From contig NZ_KE386594.1 of the NCBI RefSeq assembly GCF_000427825.1, forward strand, positions 22,242 to 63,973: a stretch of 41,732 nucleotides of DNA. The letters run 5' to 3'. This stretch comes from Thermocrispum municipale DSM 44069 (GTDB lineage: Bacteria > Actinomycetota > Actinomycetes > Mycobacteriales > Pseudonocardiaceae). The stretch's first letter is position 1, and the number at the start of each line of letters is the position of its first letter. A program made the translations under genes and the position numbers. Below, one piece after another: positions 16,513 through 24,966 of the stretch. The notes beneath the pieces were generated by a model, which worked only from the letters and a program-made list of their open reading frames with translations, did not search any database and was not told where the DNA came from.

Positions 16513-17025
16513 TCAGGCGGCCTGCTGAGTAGTGGGGCTCAGTACCGTGCGCAAATTGTTCAGGGCATTGTGAATTCGACTCTTGACCGTGCCTGCCGGA
16601 ATGCCGAGCACGGAGGCGGTGGTGGCGGTCGTGTTGTCCTCGAAGTACACCTGGCGCACGGTGGTGCGGTGCGACGGGGACAACGTCTCGAGTGCCTCGT
16701 TCAGGTCGATGCGGGTGTTGATCAAGTCGGTCGGGTCGGCCACCGTCGCGGCATTGTGCAGCATCGGGTCGGACAAGTTGACCTCGGTCGGCCGCGCTTT
16801 GCGGCTGCGGTGCAGGTCGACCGCCACGTTGTGGGCGATGCGGCGCAGCCAGCCGCGGATGGAACCGAGGTCCTCGGTGAGCCGGTCGGCGTTCTTCCAC
16901 GCGCGCAGCCAGGTCTCCTGCAGCACGTCCTCGGCGAGATGCCGGTCGCCGGTGAGCCGGATGGCGTAGGCGAGCAGGGCCGGGCCGTGCTCGGTGATCA
17001 CCTGGTTGATATCGGTGCCGGTCAT
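16513..17025 (-). CDS. ECF-family RNA polymerase sigma factor
   Basis: A 170-residue sigma-70 group 4 protein starting at the ATG at 17025. Region 2 (residues 12-80) includes LLAYAIRLTGDRHLAEDVLQ and ETWLRAWKN, the core-binding and -10-recognition helices. Region 4 (about 108-160) includes LSPSHRTTVRQVYFEDNTTA and the helix-turn-helix VLGIPAGTVKSRIHNALNNL. The linker (about 80-108) is short, so no extra C-terminal domain is present. No zf-HC2-type anti-sigma gene lies next to it, so control is either by a distant anti-sigma factor or at transcription. Upstream, GGAAACGTTCC at about 17058-17068 forms a small palindrome and contains a GGAA element like that of ECF promoters; autoregulation is possible but unproven. 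Confidence 0.92.
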   Translation of the reverse strand: MTGTDINQVITEHGPALLAYAIRLTGDRHLAEDVLQETWLRAWKNADRLTEDLGSIRGWLRRIAHNVAVDLHRSRKARPTEVNLSDPMLHNAATVADPTDLINTRIDLNEALETLSPSHRTTVRQVYFEDNTTATTASVLGIPAGTVKSRIHNALNNLRTVLSPTTQQAA

Positions 17026-17528
17026 TTGTTGAAAGCCTTTCGGATGTCGTTTGCAGGGGAACGTTTCCGCCAGCTGGAAATAGATGGTGGTCCATTTCTT
17101 GGGGGCCGTCGTGCGGTCTGTCCCTCCGTTCGTCGGGTGCGGACCCGCCATTTCCCGGGGCTGGCCCGAGGTCGTGGGTAGGGGTAGCCCCCATTACTCG
17201 CCAGTCACTGAAAAAAGTGCCGTCTACCTGCACGTCCGGGTGGAGCGGACGGCTGCCGGGGAGGACGTGAAATCATGTCGAAAAGGCGACGGCGGGCCGG
17301 GGATGCGCCCGGCCCGCCGTCGCCTCGGAAGAGCGAGAACGGTGAATTGGCAGAACTTGTTTCTCGGCCGTTACAATTTCGTGGCCGACATTGTTTCGGG
17401 GGTTGGTGTCACGTTTACCAAGCCGCGGGGTGCGATCCTGGTCCGCCGACGGTCGACAGGGTCAGTGGCGGCGCGGGCGCGGTATCCGTGCTTGTTCCCG
17501 GGCCACGGAGGCCCGTGGCGGCCGTGGC
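17026..17528. other. 503-bp intergenic region with two hairpins, no gene seen
   Basis: Between the sigma and LuxR genes (both minus strand). It contains the strong terminator at 17284-17325 and a smaller hairpin at 17502-17519 just past the LuxR stop (7-bp stem, AGGC loop). The 200 bp between the two hairpins hold no convincing reading frame. Confidence 0.6.
17284..17325 (-). terminator. 18-bp GC-rich rho-independent terminator
   Basis: Arms 17284-17301 and 17308-17325 pair perfectly over 18 bp around a six-base loop. TTTT follows on the minus strand, so it terminates transcripts from the LuxR gene about 200 bp after its stop. Confidence 0.88.
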
Positions 17529-18173
17529 TCAGATCAGGCCGGCGCGCACCGCGTAAGCCACGGCGTGCGGACGATTGCGGAGGTTCAGCCGCTGGGTCAC
17601 GCCCTGGATGATGTGCTTGACGCTCCGCTCGGAGTAGCACATCTTCTCCGCGATCTGCGCGGTGTCGTAGCCGTCGGCCATCAGGCGGAGCACTTCGATC
17701 TCCCGGGTGGTCAGCCCGGCGCTGTTGGCGCCGATCGGGTCGAGCACTTCGCGCTGCAGGTGCTCCAGGTGCTTGAGCAGGTCGCCGAGCATGTGCGGCG
17801 GCAGCATCCCGCCGCCGGCCGCTGCCGTGCGGACCGCGTGGGCAAGTCGCTCCCCAGTGGTGGCCACTCGGGGGAGGACCGCGACGACTCGACAGGCGAC
17901 CGCGGACATCAGGTCCGCTTCCTCGATCTTGTCGACCACCAGAACGACGGGCTTGGCGACTTCCGACGCCAGCCGCCGCAGCGTGGGAATACCCCGTTCG
18001 GCGGCCAGATCGCCCGCGCAGAACACCAGCACGTCGGCGCCTGCCCGTCCGGACCACGGAACCAGCCGCAACGAGTCCTGGCTGGTGACCTGGTTGGTCA
18101 GTCCCGCTTCCGTGATCGGGTCGGGTGCGCAGATGGTCACCCGGACCGGGGTTTCCGTCGATTCGTCGTTCAC
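17529..18173 (-). CDS. Orphan LuxR/NarL-type regulator with degenerate receiver
   Basis: A 214-residue protein from the GTG at 18173, with GGAGG five bases upstream. Residues 8-125 have the length and strand order of a receiver domain (VRVTICAPDPITEAGL; DVLVFCAGD; KPVVLVVDKIEEADL), but where the phosphorylated Asp is expected the sequence reads DVLVFCAG instead of the family's DVVLLDI. Phosphorylation at the usual site is therefore unlikely. Residues 148-212 form a normal GerE/LuxR helix-turn-helix (LTTREIEVLRLMADGYDTAQ, SERSVKHIIQGVTQRL). No kinase gene is adjacent. Aspartate-less receivers of this kind are known among actinomycete regulators of antibiotic and developmental genes, where ligands or expression level control activity. 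Confidence 0.88.
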   Translation of the reverse strand: MNDESTETPVRVTICAPDPITEAGLTNQVTSQDSLRLVPWSGRAGADVLVFCAGDLAAERGIPTLRRLASEVAKPVVLVVDKIEEADLMSAVACRVVAVLPRVATTGERLAHAVRTAAAGGGMLPPHMLGDLLKHLEHLQREVLDPIGANSAGLTTREIEVLRLMADGYDTAQIAEKMCYSERSVKHIIQGVTQRLNLRNRPHAVAYAVRAGLI

Positions 18174-18477
18174 GGTGCCTCCGCTGTCCGAAGCCTGGCT
18201 GTGGACGCGGTCCGCCGCGTGATGCGACAGACCCGTTGACCTCAGCAGGATGAGTGACGCCGCTTCAGCAAATCTCAACGCCCACGATATGGGGCTGTTT
18301 GGTGGCGTGTGGGGGCGTGTTGGTGAAAGCGTTGGTGGTGTGTGGGGGCGTGTCCGATCGGGGGCGAGGGCCCAGGCTTGGCCGGGTCGGCGGGGCGCGA
18401 GCCGAGTGGCGGTGCGAGCCGGGCCGGCGAGCCGCGTGTCTCGACCGGCGCCGTCGGGATCAGCCGAGAGCGAGCCC
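18174..18477. other. 304-bp intergenic region with 22-bp direct repeats
   Basis: Upstream of the LuxR gene, 18299-18320 and 18332-18353 are direct repeats matching at 21 of 22 positions (TTGGTGG-C/T-GTGTGGGGGCGTGT), 33 bp apart, about three helical turns. They could be regulator sites for the LuxR gene. No gene is seen. Confidence 0.55.
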
Positions 18478-18846
18478 TCACGCCTCGGTCGACGTGTCGC
18501 AGTGAGTCGTACAGTGGCCCTTGCCCTCGGTGGACGTCGTCGCGATGAGCCGGAATGCGGCCGCGAACTTGGCCAGCTCGTCGAGCGCATGGGCGAGCTG
18601 GCCGGGCTGGGCCATCTCCGAGACGCACAGATCGATGATTTTCTGATCGAGCCGTCCTTCAGTGAACGCTTGCGGGCCGATCGTGCGTGCATGGTGTAGA
18701 TCGTCGAGGTAGCCGTGCACTGTGGCCAGGGTCCGCTCGATGCCGGCGAGCACGGTGGCGAGCTCCCGGTCGGTCAGGACGACCCTGCCGTCGGCGGCCA
18801 TCCGATGCAGAGCATCACCGGTCCATGCCTGTGCTGCCTCATCCAC
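18478..18846 (-). CDS. Small hypothetical helical protein
   Basis: A 122-residue protein from the GTG at 18846, supported by GGAGA five bases upstream; an in-frame TTG at 18888 lacks a ribosome site. It is mostly helical and contains GRVVLTDRELATVLAGIERT, HGYLDDLHHARTI and ELAKFAAAFRLIA. The C-terminus carries two Cys and two His (GHCTTHCDTSTEA), too few and too irregular to claim a zinc site. I do not recognise a family. It is divergent from the first SARP gene, with a 285-bp spacer that includes an AT-richer stretch at about 18985-19055 likely to hold promoters for one or both. Confidence 0.6.
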   Translation of the reverse strand: MDEAAQAWTGDALHRMAADGRVVLTDRELATVLAGIERTLATVHGYLDDLHHARTIGPQAFTEGRLDQKIIDLCVSEMAQPGQLAHALDELAKFAAAFRLIATTSTEGKGHCTTHCDTSTEA

Positions 18847-19131
18847 TGTGGTCTCCGAGTGCGTCTCGCGGGCTGTCCGCCTAGTCAACCAGGCGGTTCG
18901 CCGGGGCCGCTACGCGTGAGTAGCAGGGCTGCCCGACTACGCGAACGCGCTGCCCGTAAGACACCGGAGATCTCGACGCGTGAGACAAACCCACGCTAAC
19001 CCAAACAAGTACATACAAAGTAGGTTGCAGTCCACATGAAGTCGGCATATTCTGACCTGCACTTCTGGCTGCCCGACGAGACGGTGTGTGCGCCGCCGGG
19101 GCGGCGAACCCGAGCTAGGGGATGACTGTCG

Positions 19132-21246
19132 ATGGACGCTGCCGACGAATGCCAGGTGAGGCTCTTCGGCACGCCGCGCGTGATGATGAACGACAAGGGC
19201 GTCGTGGTGGGTCCGGCGCGGCGACGGGCGGTGTTCGCGGCCCTCGCCATGAATCCGGGTCGCCTCGTGCCCCGTGATGAACTCATCGCCGCGGTCTGGG
19301 GCGACGATCCACCGGCGAAGGTGGCAGGCAGCGTCTACACGCACATCTCGGCCTTGCGTCGAGTGCTCGGCGCAATGTCCACGCCCTCCGGTGAACCGAT
19401 CCTGACCGCGACTCGAGCGGGTTACTGCCTGAACATCCCACCCGACCGCATCGACGTCATCCGCTTCGCCGACCTCCTCGGCGAGGCCGAAGGCTGTCAC
19501 TACGAACACGATCTCGCCGGCGAACGCGAGGCCCTGCGAAACGCGCTGGCGATCTGGCAGAACGCGCCCCTGGCCGACGTGCCGGGTCCCGCCGCGGCCA
19601 CCCATCGAGCACGGTTGATCGAGCAGTGGCTCAACGCCGTCGAGCGGCTCGCCGAGCTCCGGCTGGCCGATGGCGAGCACGCCGAGGTGGCCGCCGAGCT
19701 GGCCGAACGCGCCCGCGAATACCCGCTGCGGGAGAACCTGCACCGGTTGTTGATGCAGGCGTTGTGGCAGGACGGTCGGACGGACGAGGCGCTGCACGCC
19801 TATCACCAGGCGCGCCAGGCGATCGTCGACGCGACGGGTATCGAGCCCGGCCCCGCCCTGACTCTGCTCTACGAGCGGATCCGGTCGGGCCGGCCGGACG
19901 CGCCGCGGCAGGCTCATCGGTGGGGCGCGGATGCGCCGCAGTTGCCCCCGCGGGCAGTACCGTTCGTCGGCCGCCGCACCGAACTCGACGTCGTCGACCG
20001 GGCACTGAAGGACCTGACCGGCGGGCGCGGCGGCAGCCTGCTGATCGAGGGAGAATCTGGCGCGGGCAAGACCGCTCTCCTCCTCGAAGTGATCGCTGCT
20101 GCTCGTGCCGCCGACGTCACGGTGCTGTGGTCGACCACCGACGAGCTGGCGGCGATGACCTCGGTCGAGCTGGTGCACGGTACGCCCCTCGGCCATGAAC
20201 CGCCCGGAAGCGTCGACGGGGTGAACCAGCTCGACCGCTGCACGGCCGCCCTGACCGCGTTCGCGACAAGGTCGCCGACCGTGATCGTGGCCGACGACTT
20301 CCACTGCGCGCGCGACCACATCGTGACGATCCTGCGCGACCTGCACCGGGCCACCGCACACCTGCCGCTGTTGCTGATCGTCGCCGCGCGGCCGCACCCC
20401 CGCAGTGACGAGTTTCAGCGCGTGGTGGACGACATCGCTCTCGACGGCGAGGTGCTGACCCTCGCCCCGCTGACCGCGGACGAGCTGCGCGCGCTTGCGG
20501 AGTCGACGCTCGGCCACGCACCGACAAGTGAGCACGTGATGTCGCTGGACGAGCGATCCGGTGGCAATCCGGCCTATGCCCGCTTCTTGCTGGACTGCCT
20601 GCCCCAGTTCAGGGAGGACGAGCTGCGCGAATTGGTCTCCGCCCAGCACGTGTCGCTGTCCCGGCGGACTCAGCGGGTGCTGACGACCGTCGCCCTACTC
20701 GGCGGATCGGTGCCGGTGGACGCGGTAGCGGTTGCGATGGACCAGCACGGCGACAGCCTCAGAGAGGCGATTGACCAAGCAACGACGTCCGGGGTGCTCG
20801 TCCGCGACGGCGAGCGCATCGGCTTCCGGATCCCACTGGTTCGCGAAGCCTATGAGCAGAAGACCCCGTCGAGCATCCGCACCCTGGTGCGGCAGCAGCT
20901 GGCCGCGAGGCTCGCCGAGGCCGGCATCGCGGTGGAGGTGGTCGGTGAGCTCCTGCTGCAGACGTCCGGGGCGTTGCAGGCGGAGTGGGTACCGGAGTGG
21001 GTGCTCGCCTCGGTCGCTCAGCTGAGCGAGGCGGCCCCCGCGACGGCGACCGAGCTGTTGCGGCGAGCGGTGCGACAGCCGCTGGTGACCGCCGCTCAGC
21101 GTGCCGCGATGCTCGCCGCCCTGGCCAGGTTGCTGCTGCCGCCGTGGCCTGGTCCGGTCGGAGTGGACGGATCGGTGGAGCCGCCGATGCTGCGATCTTC
21201 GCGCCGCCGCGACCACGGCGCGGAGTCTCCGATGCGCGCTCGGTGA
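19132..21246 (+). CDS. SARP-family transcriptional regulator with STAND-type ATPase domain
   Basis: A 704-residue AfsR/SARP-type activator. Residues 8-95 form the OmpR-like winged-helix DNA-binding domain (VRLFGTPRVMM; RRRAVFAALAMNPGRLVPRD; VYTHISALRRVLG). Residues 100-250 form the BTAD helical domain, ending AYHQARQAIVDATGIEPGP. An ATPase domain follows, with Walker A GESGAGKT near 310 and Walker B IVADDF near 387. The protein stops about 300 residues later and lacks the long TPR region of AfsR. SARPs recruit RNA polymerase at repeats in antibiotic-cluster promoters, but no biosynthetic genes lie within this window. The start is the ATG at 19132, with AGGGG about ten bases upstream. It shares its upstream region with a divergent small gene, and a second SARP gene follows 65 bp later. 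Confidence 0.92.
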   Translation: MDAADECQVRLFGTPRVMMNDKGVVVGPARRRAVFAALAMNPGRLVPRDELIAAVWGDDPPAKVAGSVYTHISALRRVLGAMSTPSGEPILTATRAGYCLNIPPDRIDVIRFADLLGEAEGCHYEHDLAGEREALRNALAIWQNAPLADVPGPAAATHRARLIEQWLNAVERLAELRLADGEHAEVAAELAERAREYPLRENLHRLLMQALWQDGRTDEALHAYHQARQAIVDATGIEPGPALTLLYERIRSGRPDAPRQAHRWGADAPQLPPRAVPFVGRRTELDVVDRALKDLTGGRGGSLLIEGESGAGKTALLLEVIAAARAADVTVLWSTTDELAAMTSVELVHGTPLGHEPPGSVDGVNQLDRCTAALTAFATRSPTVIVADDFHCARDHIVTILRDLHRATAHLPLLLIVAARPHPRSDEFQRVVDDIALDGEVLTLAPLTADELRALAESTLGHAPTSEHVMSLDERSGGNPAYARFLLDCLPQFREDELRELVSAQHVSLSRRTQRVLTTVALLGGSVPVDAVAVAMDQHGDSLREAIDQATTSGVLVRDGERIGFRIPLVREAYEQKTPSSIRTLVRQQLAARLAEAGIAVEVVGELLLQTSGALQAEWVPEWVLASVAQLSEAAPATATELLRRAVRQPLVTAAQRAAMLAALARLLLPPWPGPVGVDGSVEPPMLRSSRRRDHGAESPMRAR

Positions 21247-21275
21247 ACCTTTTCCACCGCCCACTCGTGGTCGTG

Positions 21276-21315
21276 ATGTCAGGAGGTGTCTCGGATCGAG
21301 CGCCCTGACGAATGA
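21276..21315 (+). promoter_or_regulatory. Strong Shine-Dalgarno with short leader frames before the second SARP gene
   Basis: AGGAGGTG at 21281-21288 is 23 bases from the SARP ATG at 21312, too far to serve it directly. A ten-codon frame beginning GTG at 21286 ends at 21315, overlapping the SARP start as ATGA. Translational coupling through a leader peptide is possible. Confidence 0.35.
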
Positions 21316-23594
21316 CGAGCGGTGTCCAGGCCGCATGCATGACGAGCCGGGCTCGTCCGGAGGTGGTAGTCGAGGTGCGCACGGACGGCGCCGGACTGCG
21401 GGTGCAACTACTCGGCCAGCCGAGAGCGTGGCTGGACGGGGTCGAGATCGGCCTGGGGCAGGCGCGCCAGATGGCCGTCTTCGCCATACTCGCCACCCGC
21501 GGAGCTACCTACTCCGGTCACCGCGTCACCGTCACCGAGCTGCTCGACGGTGTCTGGGACGGCGAACCGCCGGCGAGCGCTCGCGGCAGCGTGCACACCT
21601 ACATCTCGGGGTTGCGGCGCGCCCTGCGGGCAACCGGCACGTCGGCGAACCCGACGGAACTGCTCAGCTTCAGCGGCAACGGTTACCAGCTGCGCCTCGG
21701 GCCGGGAGAAGTCGATGCGGCGGAATTCGATCGCGAGGTCACCCAGGCCCGCGCTCTCGTCGCCGAACGGCCGGAAGCGGCCCTGACTGTGCTGGACCGT
21801 GCGCTGTCCCGGTGGGCGGGCGACGCTTTTCTCGGGATACCCGGGCCGTATGCCGAGCGGGAACGCGCGCGGCTCGAAGAACTTCGCCTCGACGCCGTCG
21901 AGCTGCGCGCCGACGTGCAGCTGCAGCTGGGCAGGCAACGCGAACTCATCCCCGAGTTCACCGTACTGACCGAGCGCCATCCGCTGCGGGAATCGCTGTA
22001 TGCGGTGCTCATGCGGGCGCTGTATCGGGAGGGCCGGTCCGGCGAGGCGCTCGAGGTCTTCTACACCGCGCAGCGTCTACTGCGGACGGAGCTTGGTGTC
22101 GAGCCGTCGCGAGCACTGCACGACCTGCACCGGGAGATCCTTGCCGGCTCCGAGCCGGAGCAGCGCTGGTTGTTCGTGACTCCCGGCCCGCTGCCCGAAC
22201 GAGGTCAGGTGCGGCTGCGCGGGCGCGAGGAGGAACTCGAGCTGCTCGGCGAACTCACGACCGCCGTCGCCGCCGGCAGGGGAGCCACACTGCTGGTCGA
22301 AGGCGAGCCGGGGTCAGGCAAGACAGCATTGCTCGCCGCCGCGCTCGCCGACGCCGAACAGCGTGGCCTGCAGCTCGCGTGGGCCGCTGCCGGCGAGGCC
22401 GATCGGGGCGAGCCGCTCAGCTCCATGACCCGCTGTTTCGGCTCCGCGGCCACGGTGGCTTCCGGTGACGACGAATCCGTCGATGCCGCCGCGGACCGCC
22501 TCGTCGAGCTTGTCGGCAAGACGTGCTCGGCTGGGCCGCTGGTGGTGGTGCTCGACGACATGCAGTGGTCCGATGAGGCCAGCGTCGTGCTGTGGCAGCG
22601 GCTGGCCACCGCGACGCGCCGGCTGCCCCTGCTGCTGGTAGCCACCGTGTCCTCCGGCACTCGACGGTCGGACCTGGCCAAGGTGAAGCGGTGCATCGCG
22701 GCTCGGGGTGCGACCGTCGTGGCGTTGTCCCCGCTTTCCGAACACGACGTCGTCGGGATCGTGGAGGACAAACTGAAGGCGCGAGTGGGCGGCGTCTTGC
22801 GTTCCCAGCTGCGGTATGCCGCGGACAACCCGCTGTTCGCCACCGTGATGGTCGACGACCTCCTCCGCCGCGACGAGATCCATGTCGTCGACGGCGTTGC
22901 GGACATCGAACCGCGCGGGCCGGTCCTGTCGCGCACACTGTTGTCGACGGTCAACCGCAGCTTGCGTTCGGTGCCGCCGGAAACGCTGCGCGTACTGTCC
23001 ACCGCCGCGTTGCTCGGACCGGAGTTCGCGGTGACTCATCTGATGGCCGTGGCCGATGCGCCGCCGCTGGAGGTTGCCGAGCACGTCGAGGCGGCCATGG
23101 CCATGAAGATCCTGCAGGCGTCGGACGACACGTTGTCGTTCCGGCATCCGTTGCACTACGAAGCTCTCTACGCCCGAACCCCGGAGTCGGCGCGGGCGGC
23201 GGCACACCGGCGGGTGGCCGAGGCATTGGCCACTGCCGGGTGTGCCGCCGAACGGGTGGGACAGCAACTGGTGAACGGGCCTGAAATCCTGGACGCCTCG
23301 AGCGTCGGCTGGTTGGTGGAGCACCGCAGCGAGCTGTCAGCAGGCGACCCGGTCACCGCCGCCACGCTGATGCGACGTGCCTCGGACAGCGGGGTTCTGA
23401 CGCGAGAGCAAACCGCCGTGCTGTTGCCGGAGTTGGTCCGTTTGCTGGTGTGGCTGGGCGAGACTCCGGTCGCGTTGGCCGAGCGAGCGGTCGAGGTCGC
23501 CACCGACGAAGTCGATCAAGCCGACATGCGCAAGCTGCTGGCGGAGCTGACGCGCTCGCCGCGGGCAAAGGGGCAGCGCGCATTGCGCGTTTGA
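21312..23594 (+). CDS. Second SARP-family regulator with STAND-type ATPase domain
   Basis: A 760-residue regulator. The winged-helix domain starts near residue 28 (LRVQLLGQPRAWLDG; GSVHTYISGLRRALRA), and the BTAD follows (about 125-275, ending VFYTAQRLLRTELGVEPSRA). The ATPase domain has Walker A GEPGSGKT near 333 and Walker B with the STAND-like signature VVLDDMQWSDEAS near 412. The C-terminal 250 residues are helical. It is related to the first SARP at domain level but the sequences differ widely, so they are not a recent duplication. An in-frame stop at 21306 limits the start to ATG 21312 or later; ATG 21339 is possible because the conserved domain begins further on. The gene is followed after 76 bp by a NarL-type kinase. 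Confidence 0.92.
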   Translation: MTSGVQAACMTSRARPEVVVEVRTDGAGLRVQLLGQPRAWLDGVEIGLGQARQMAVFAILATRGATYSGHRVTVTELLDGVWDGEPPASARGSVHTYISGLRRALRATGTSANPTELLSFSGNGYQLRLGPGEVDAAEFDREVTQARALVAERPEAALTVLDRALSRWAGDAFLGIPGPYAERERARLEELRLDAVELRADVQLQLGRQRELIPEFTVLTERHPLRESLYAVLMRALYREGRSGEALEVFYTAQRLLRTELGVEPSRALHDLHREILAGSEPEQRWLFVTPGPLPERGQVRLRGREEELELLGELTTAVAAGRGATLLVEGEPGSGKTALLAAALADAEQRGLQLAWAAAGEADRGEPLSSMTRCFGSAATVASGDDESVDAAADRLVELVGKTCSAGPLVVVLDDMQWSDEASVVLWQRLATATRRLPLLLVATVSSGTRRSDLAKVKRCIAARGATVVALSPLSEHDVVGIVEDKLKARVGGVLRSQLRYAADNPLFATVMVDDLLRRDEIHVVDGVADIEPRGPVLSRTLLSTVNRSLRSVPPETLRVLSTAALLGPEFAVTHLMAVADAPPLEVAEHVEAAMAMKILQASDDTLSFRHPLHYEALYARTPESARAAAHRRVAEALATAGCAAERVGQQLVNGPEILDASSVGWLVEHRSELSAGDPVTAATLMRRASDSGVLTREQTAVLLPELVRLLVWLGETPVALAERAVEVATDEVDQADMRKLLAELTRSPRAKGQRALRV

Positions 23595-23670
23595 CCTCGG
23601 ATGACGTCCGCGGGGCCCGCCGTGGTTCGCGGCTTGTGTGTCGGCGCACACGAATGGTTACCATCGGTCG

Positions 23671-24621
23671 ATGCGGACACGGGACAAGAAAGCGCTCGAA
23701 GCGCTGTCCGCGTACTTGTCGCAGCTGTCCGGCGCGCCGAAACCCGAGGAACTCGCTGCGGTGATCGGTACGTCCACGGGCGCGACCGGGTGTGTCGTGA
23801 GCGTCGCGGACCAGCAGTTCCACTGGGGGGCAGGGGCGACGCGCTGGTCGCAGCACGAGGTCCACTTCGGTGGCGTGCCACAGGGGTCGATCGCCGTCGC
23901 CCCGGAGACGATCGGTCCGCTCCCCACCGTGCTGGAAGCGCTCGGGGCACCGATGCTGGCGATCCGCCTGTCGCTGGAGACCGAGCGGCTGCGCCGGGAA
24001 GGCGATGCCGCGGCCCGGGAGCTGCTCGACCACCGGTGGCGGGTCACGGTGGAAATGGAGCAGGAACGTCGGTCGCTCGAGCGCGATCTGCACGACGGGG
24101 CGCAGCATCATCTGGTGGCGCTGCGCATGATGATGTCGCTTGCCGAAAGTTCGCACGACGCCATTCATGATCGCCTGCCGACGCTGTTGACCAGGCTGGA
24201 CACCGCCGAGCGGGTCCTGGTCGACACCGCCGCGGGGGTGCTGCCGCTGGCGCTGGCCACCGGCGGGTTGGCGGCTGGGCTGACGGCGGAACTGGCCGAC
24301 CACGCCGACGTCACGTTGGACATCAGCCAGTTGCGTCGCACGTATTCGTCGGCCGTGGAAGCCGCGGTCTACTTCGCGGTGCTGGAGGCGGTCAACAACG
24401 CGCACAAGCACGCACCGGGCGCCGGCATCCAGGTGACGGTTCGTGACGTGGTCGATGCGCTGGAGTTCGTGGTCGCCGACACCGGTCCGGGCTTCACCGA
24501 CGAGGCGGCGCTGAAGTCCGGCCTGCACAACATGCGTTCCCGCATCGGTGTGGTCGGCGGCGAGGTACGGATCGACTCGTCGTCGGACGGCACGATCATC
24601 TCCGGTCGCATCCCGCTCTGA
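23671..24621 (+). CDS. NarL-type sensor histidine kinase (complete catalytic core)
   Basis: A 316-residue cytoplasmic kinase. The N-terminal 120 residues are an unassigned, possibly GAF-like sensor segment (TGCVVSVADQQFHWGAGA). The HisKA_3 domain has RRSLERDLHDGAQHHLVALR with His141. The ATPase domain keeps the N box (EAVNNAHKHA) and G box (VADTGPGF, Asp near 270), and ends in a second Gly region (SGLHNMRSRIGVVGG). It is thus the only kinase of this type here with an intact catalytic core. No response-regulator gene is next to it. The ATG at 23671 is preferred over an in-frame GTG at 23638; neither has a ribosome site, and TACCAT nine bases before the ATG would suit a leaderless transcript. 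Confidence 0.9.
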   Translation: MRTRDKKALEALSAYLSQLSGAPKPEELAAVIGTSTGATGCVVSVADQQFHWGAGATRWSQHEVHFGGVPQGSIAVAPETIGPLPTVLEALGAPMLAIRLSLETERLRREGDAAARELLDHRWRVTVEMEQERRSLERDLHDGAQHHLVALRMMMSLAESSHDAIHDRLPTLLTRLDTAERVLVDTAAGVLPLALATGGLAAGLTAELADHADVTLDISQLRRTYSSAVEAAVYFAVLEAVNNAHKHAPGAGIQVTVRDVVDALEFVVADTGPGFTDEAALKSGLHNMRSRIGVVGGEVRIDSSSDGTIISGRIPL

Positions 24622-24966
24622 GCTGCTCCGGCTCGGCCAGGAATCGGCTTTCTCCGCCGCACCAGGACGGGCCGCGGCCCTCGATCACGGAAAGTCGAGA
24701 AAAAGGAAATCGTCGAGCCTGGGGCAAGAATTTGTTCGCGACGCAACTGACGCCGTTCGAGCAATTCCCCGCGCGGTCAGCCCGGCGCCGGAGTGGATGA
24801 TTCGGACAATGTGTCCAAGCATACGGGTCATGCTTCTGACCTGCGGAGATAGCCGATCGGCCGAGGCGAACTGTGGTCGGTTTCGACCGATCGACCGAGG
24901 CGCTCACGCGGCGCTCGGGCTTTCTGGCCGAAGTGTCTACGGGGCCGATTTCCTAGCGTTTCCGGT
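24622..24966. other. 345-bp intergenic region with 16-bp direct repeats
   Basis: Bases 24853-24868 and 24887-24902 (CCGATCG-G/A-CCGAGGCG) are direct repeats 34 bp apart, about 65-115 bp before the vanZ-like gene. A -10-like TAGCGT at 24954-24959 lies 7 bases from its ATG with no ribosome site, suggesting a leaderless transcript. No gene is seen. Confidence 0.5.

Noticed and set aside
17275-17556. Plus-strand frame of 93 codons
   Set aside because: It spans both arms of an 18-bp terminator stem and has no ribosome site.
18937-20649. Minus-strand frame of 570 codons antisense to the first SARP gene
   Set aside because: Shadow of the SARP coding region, with no domain.
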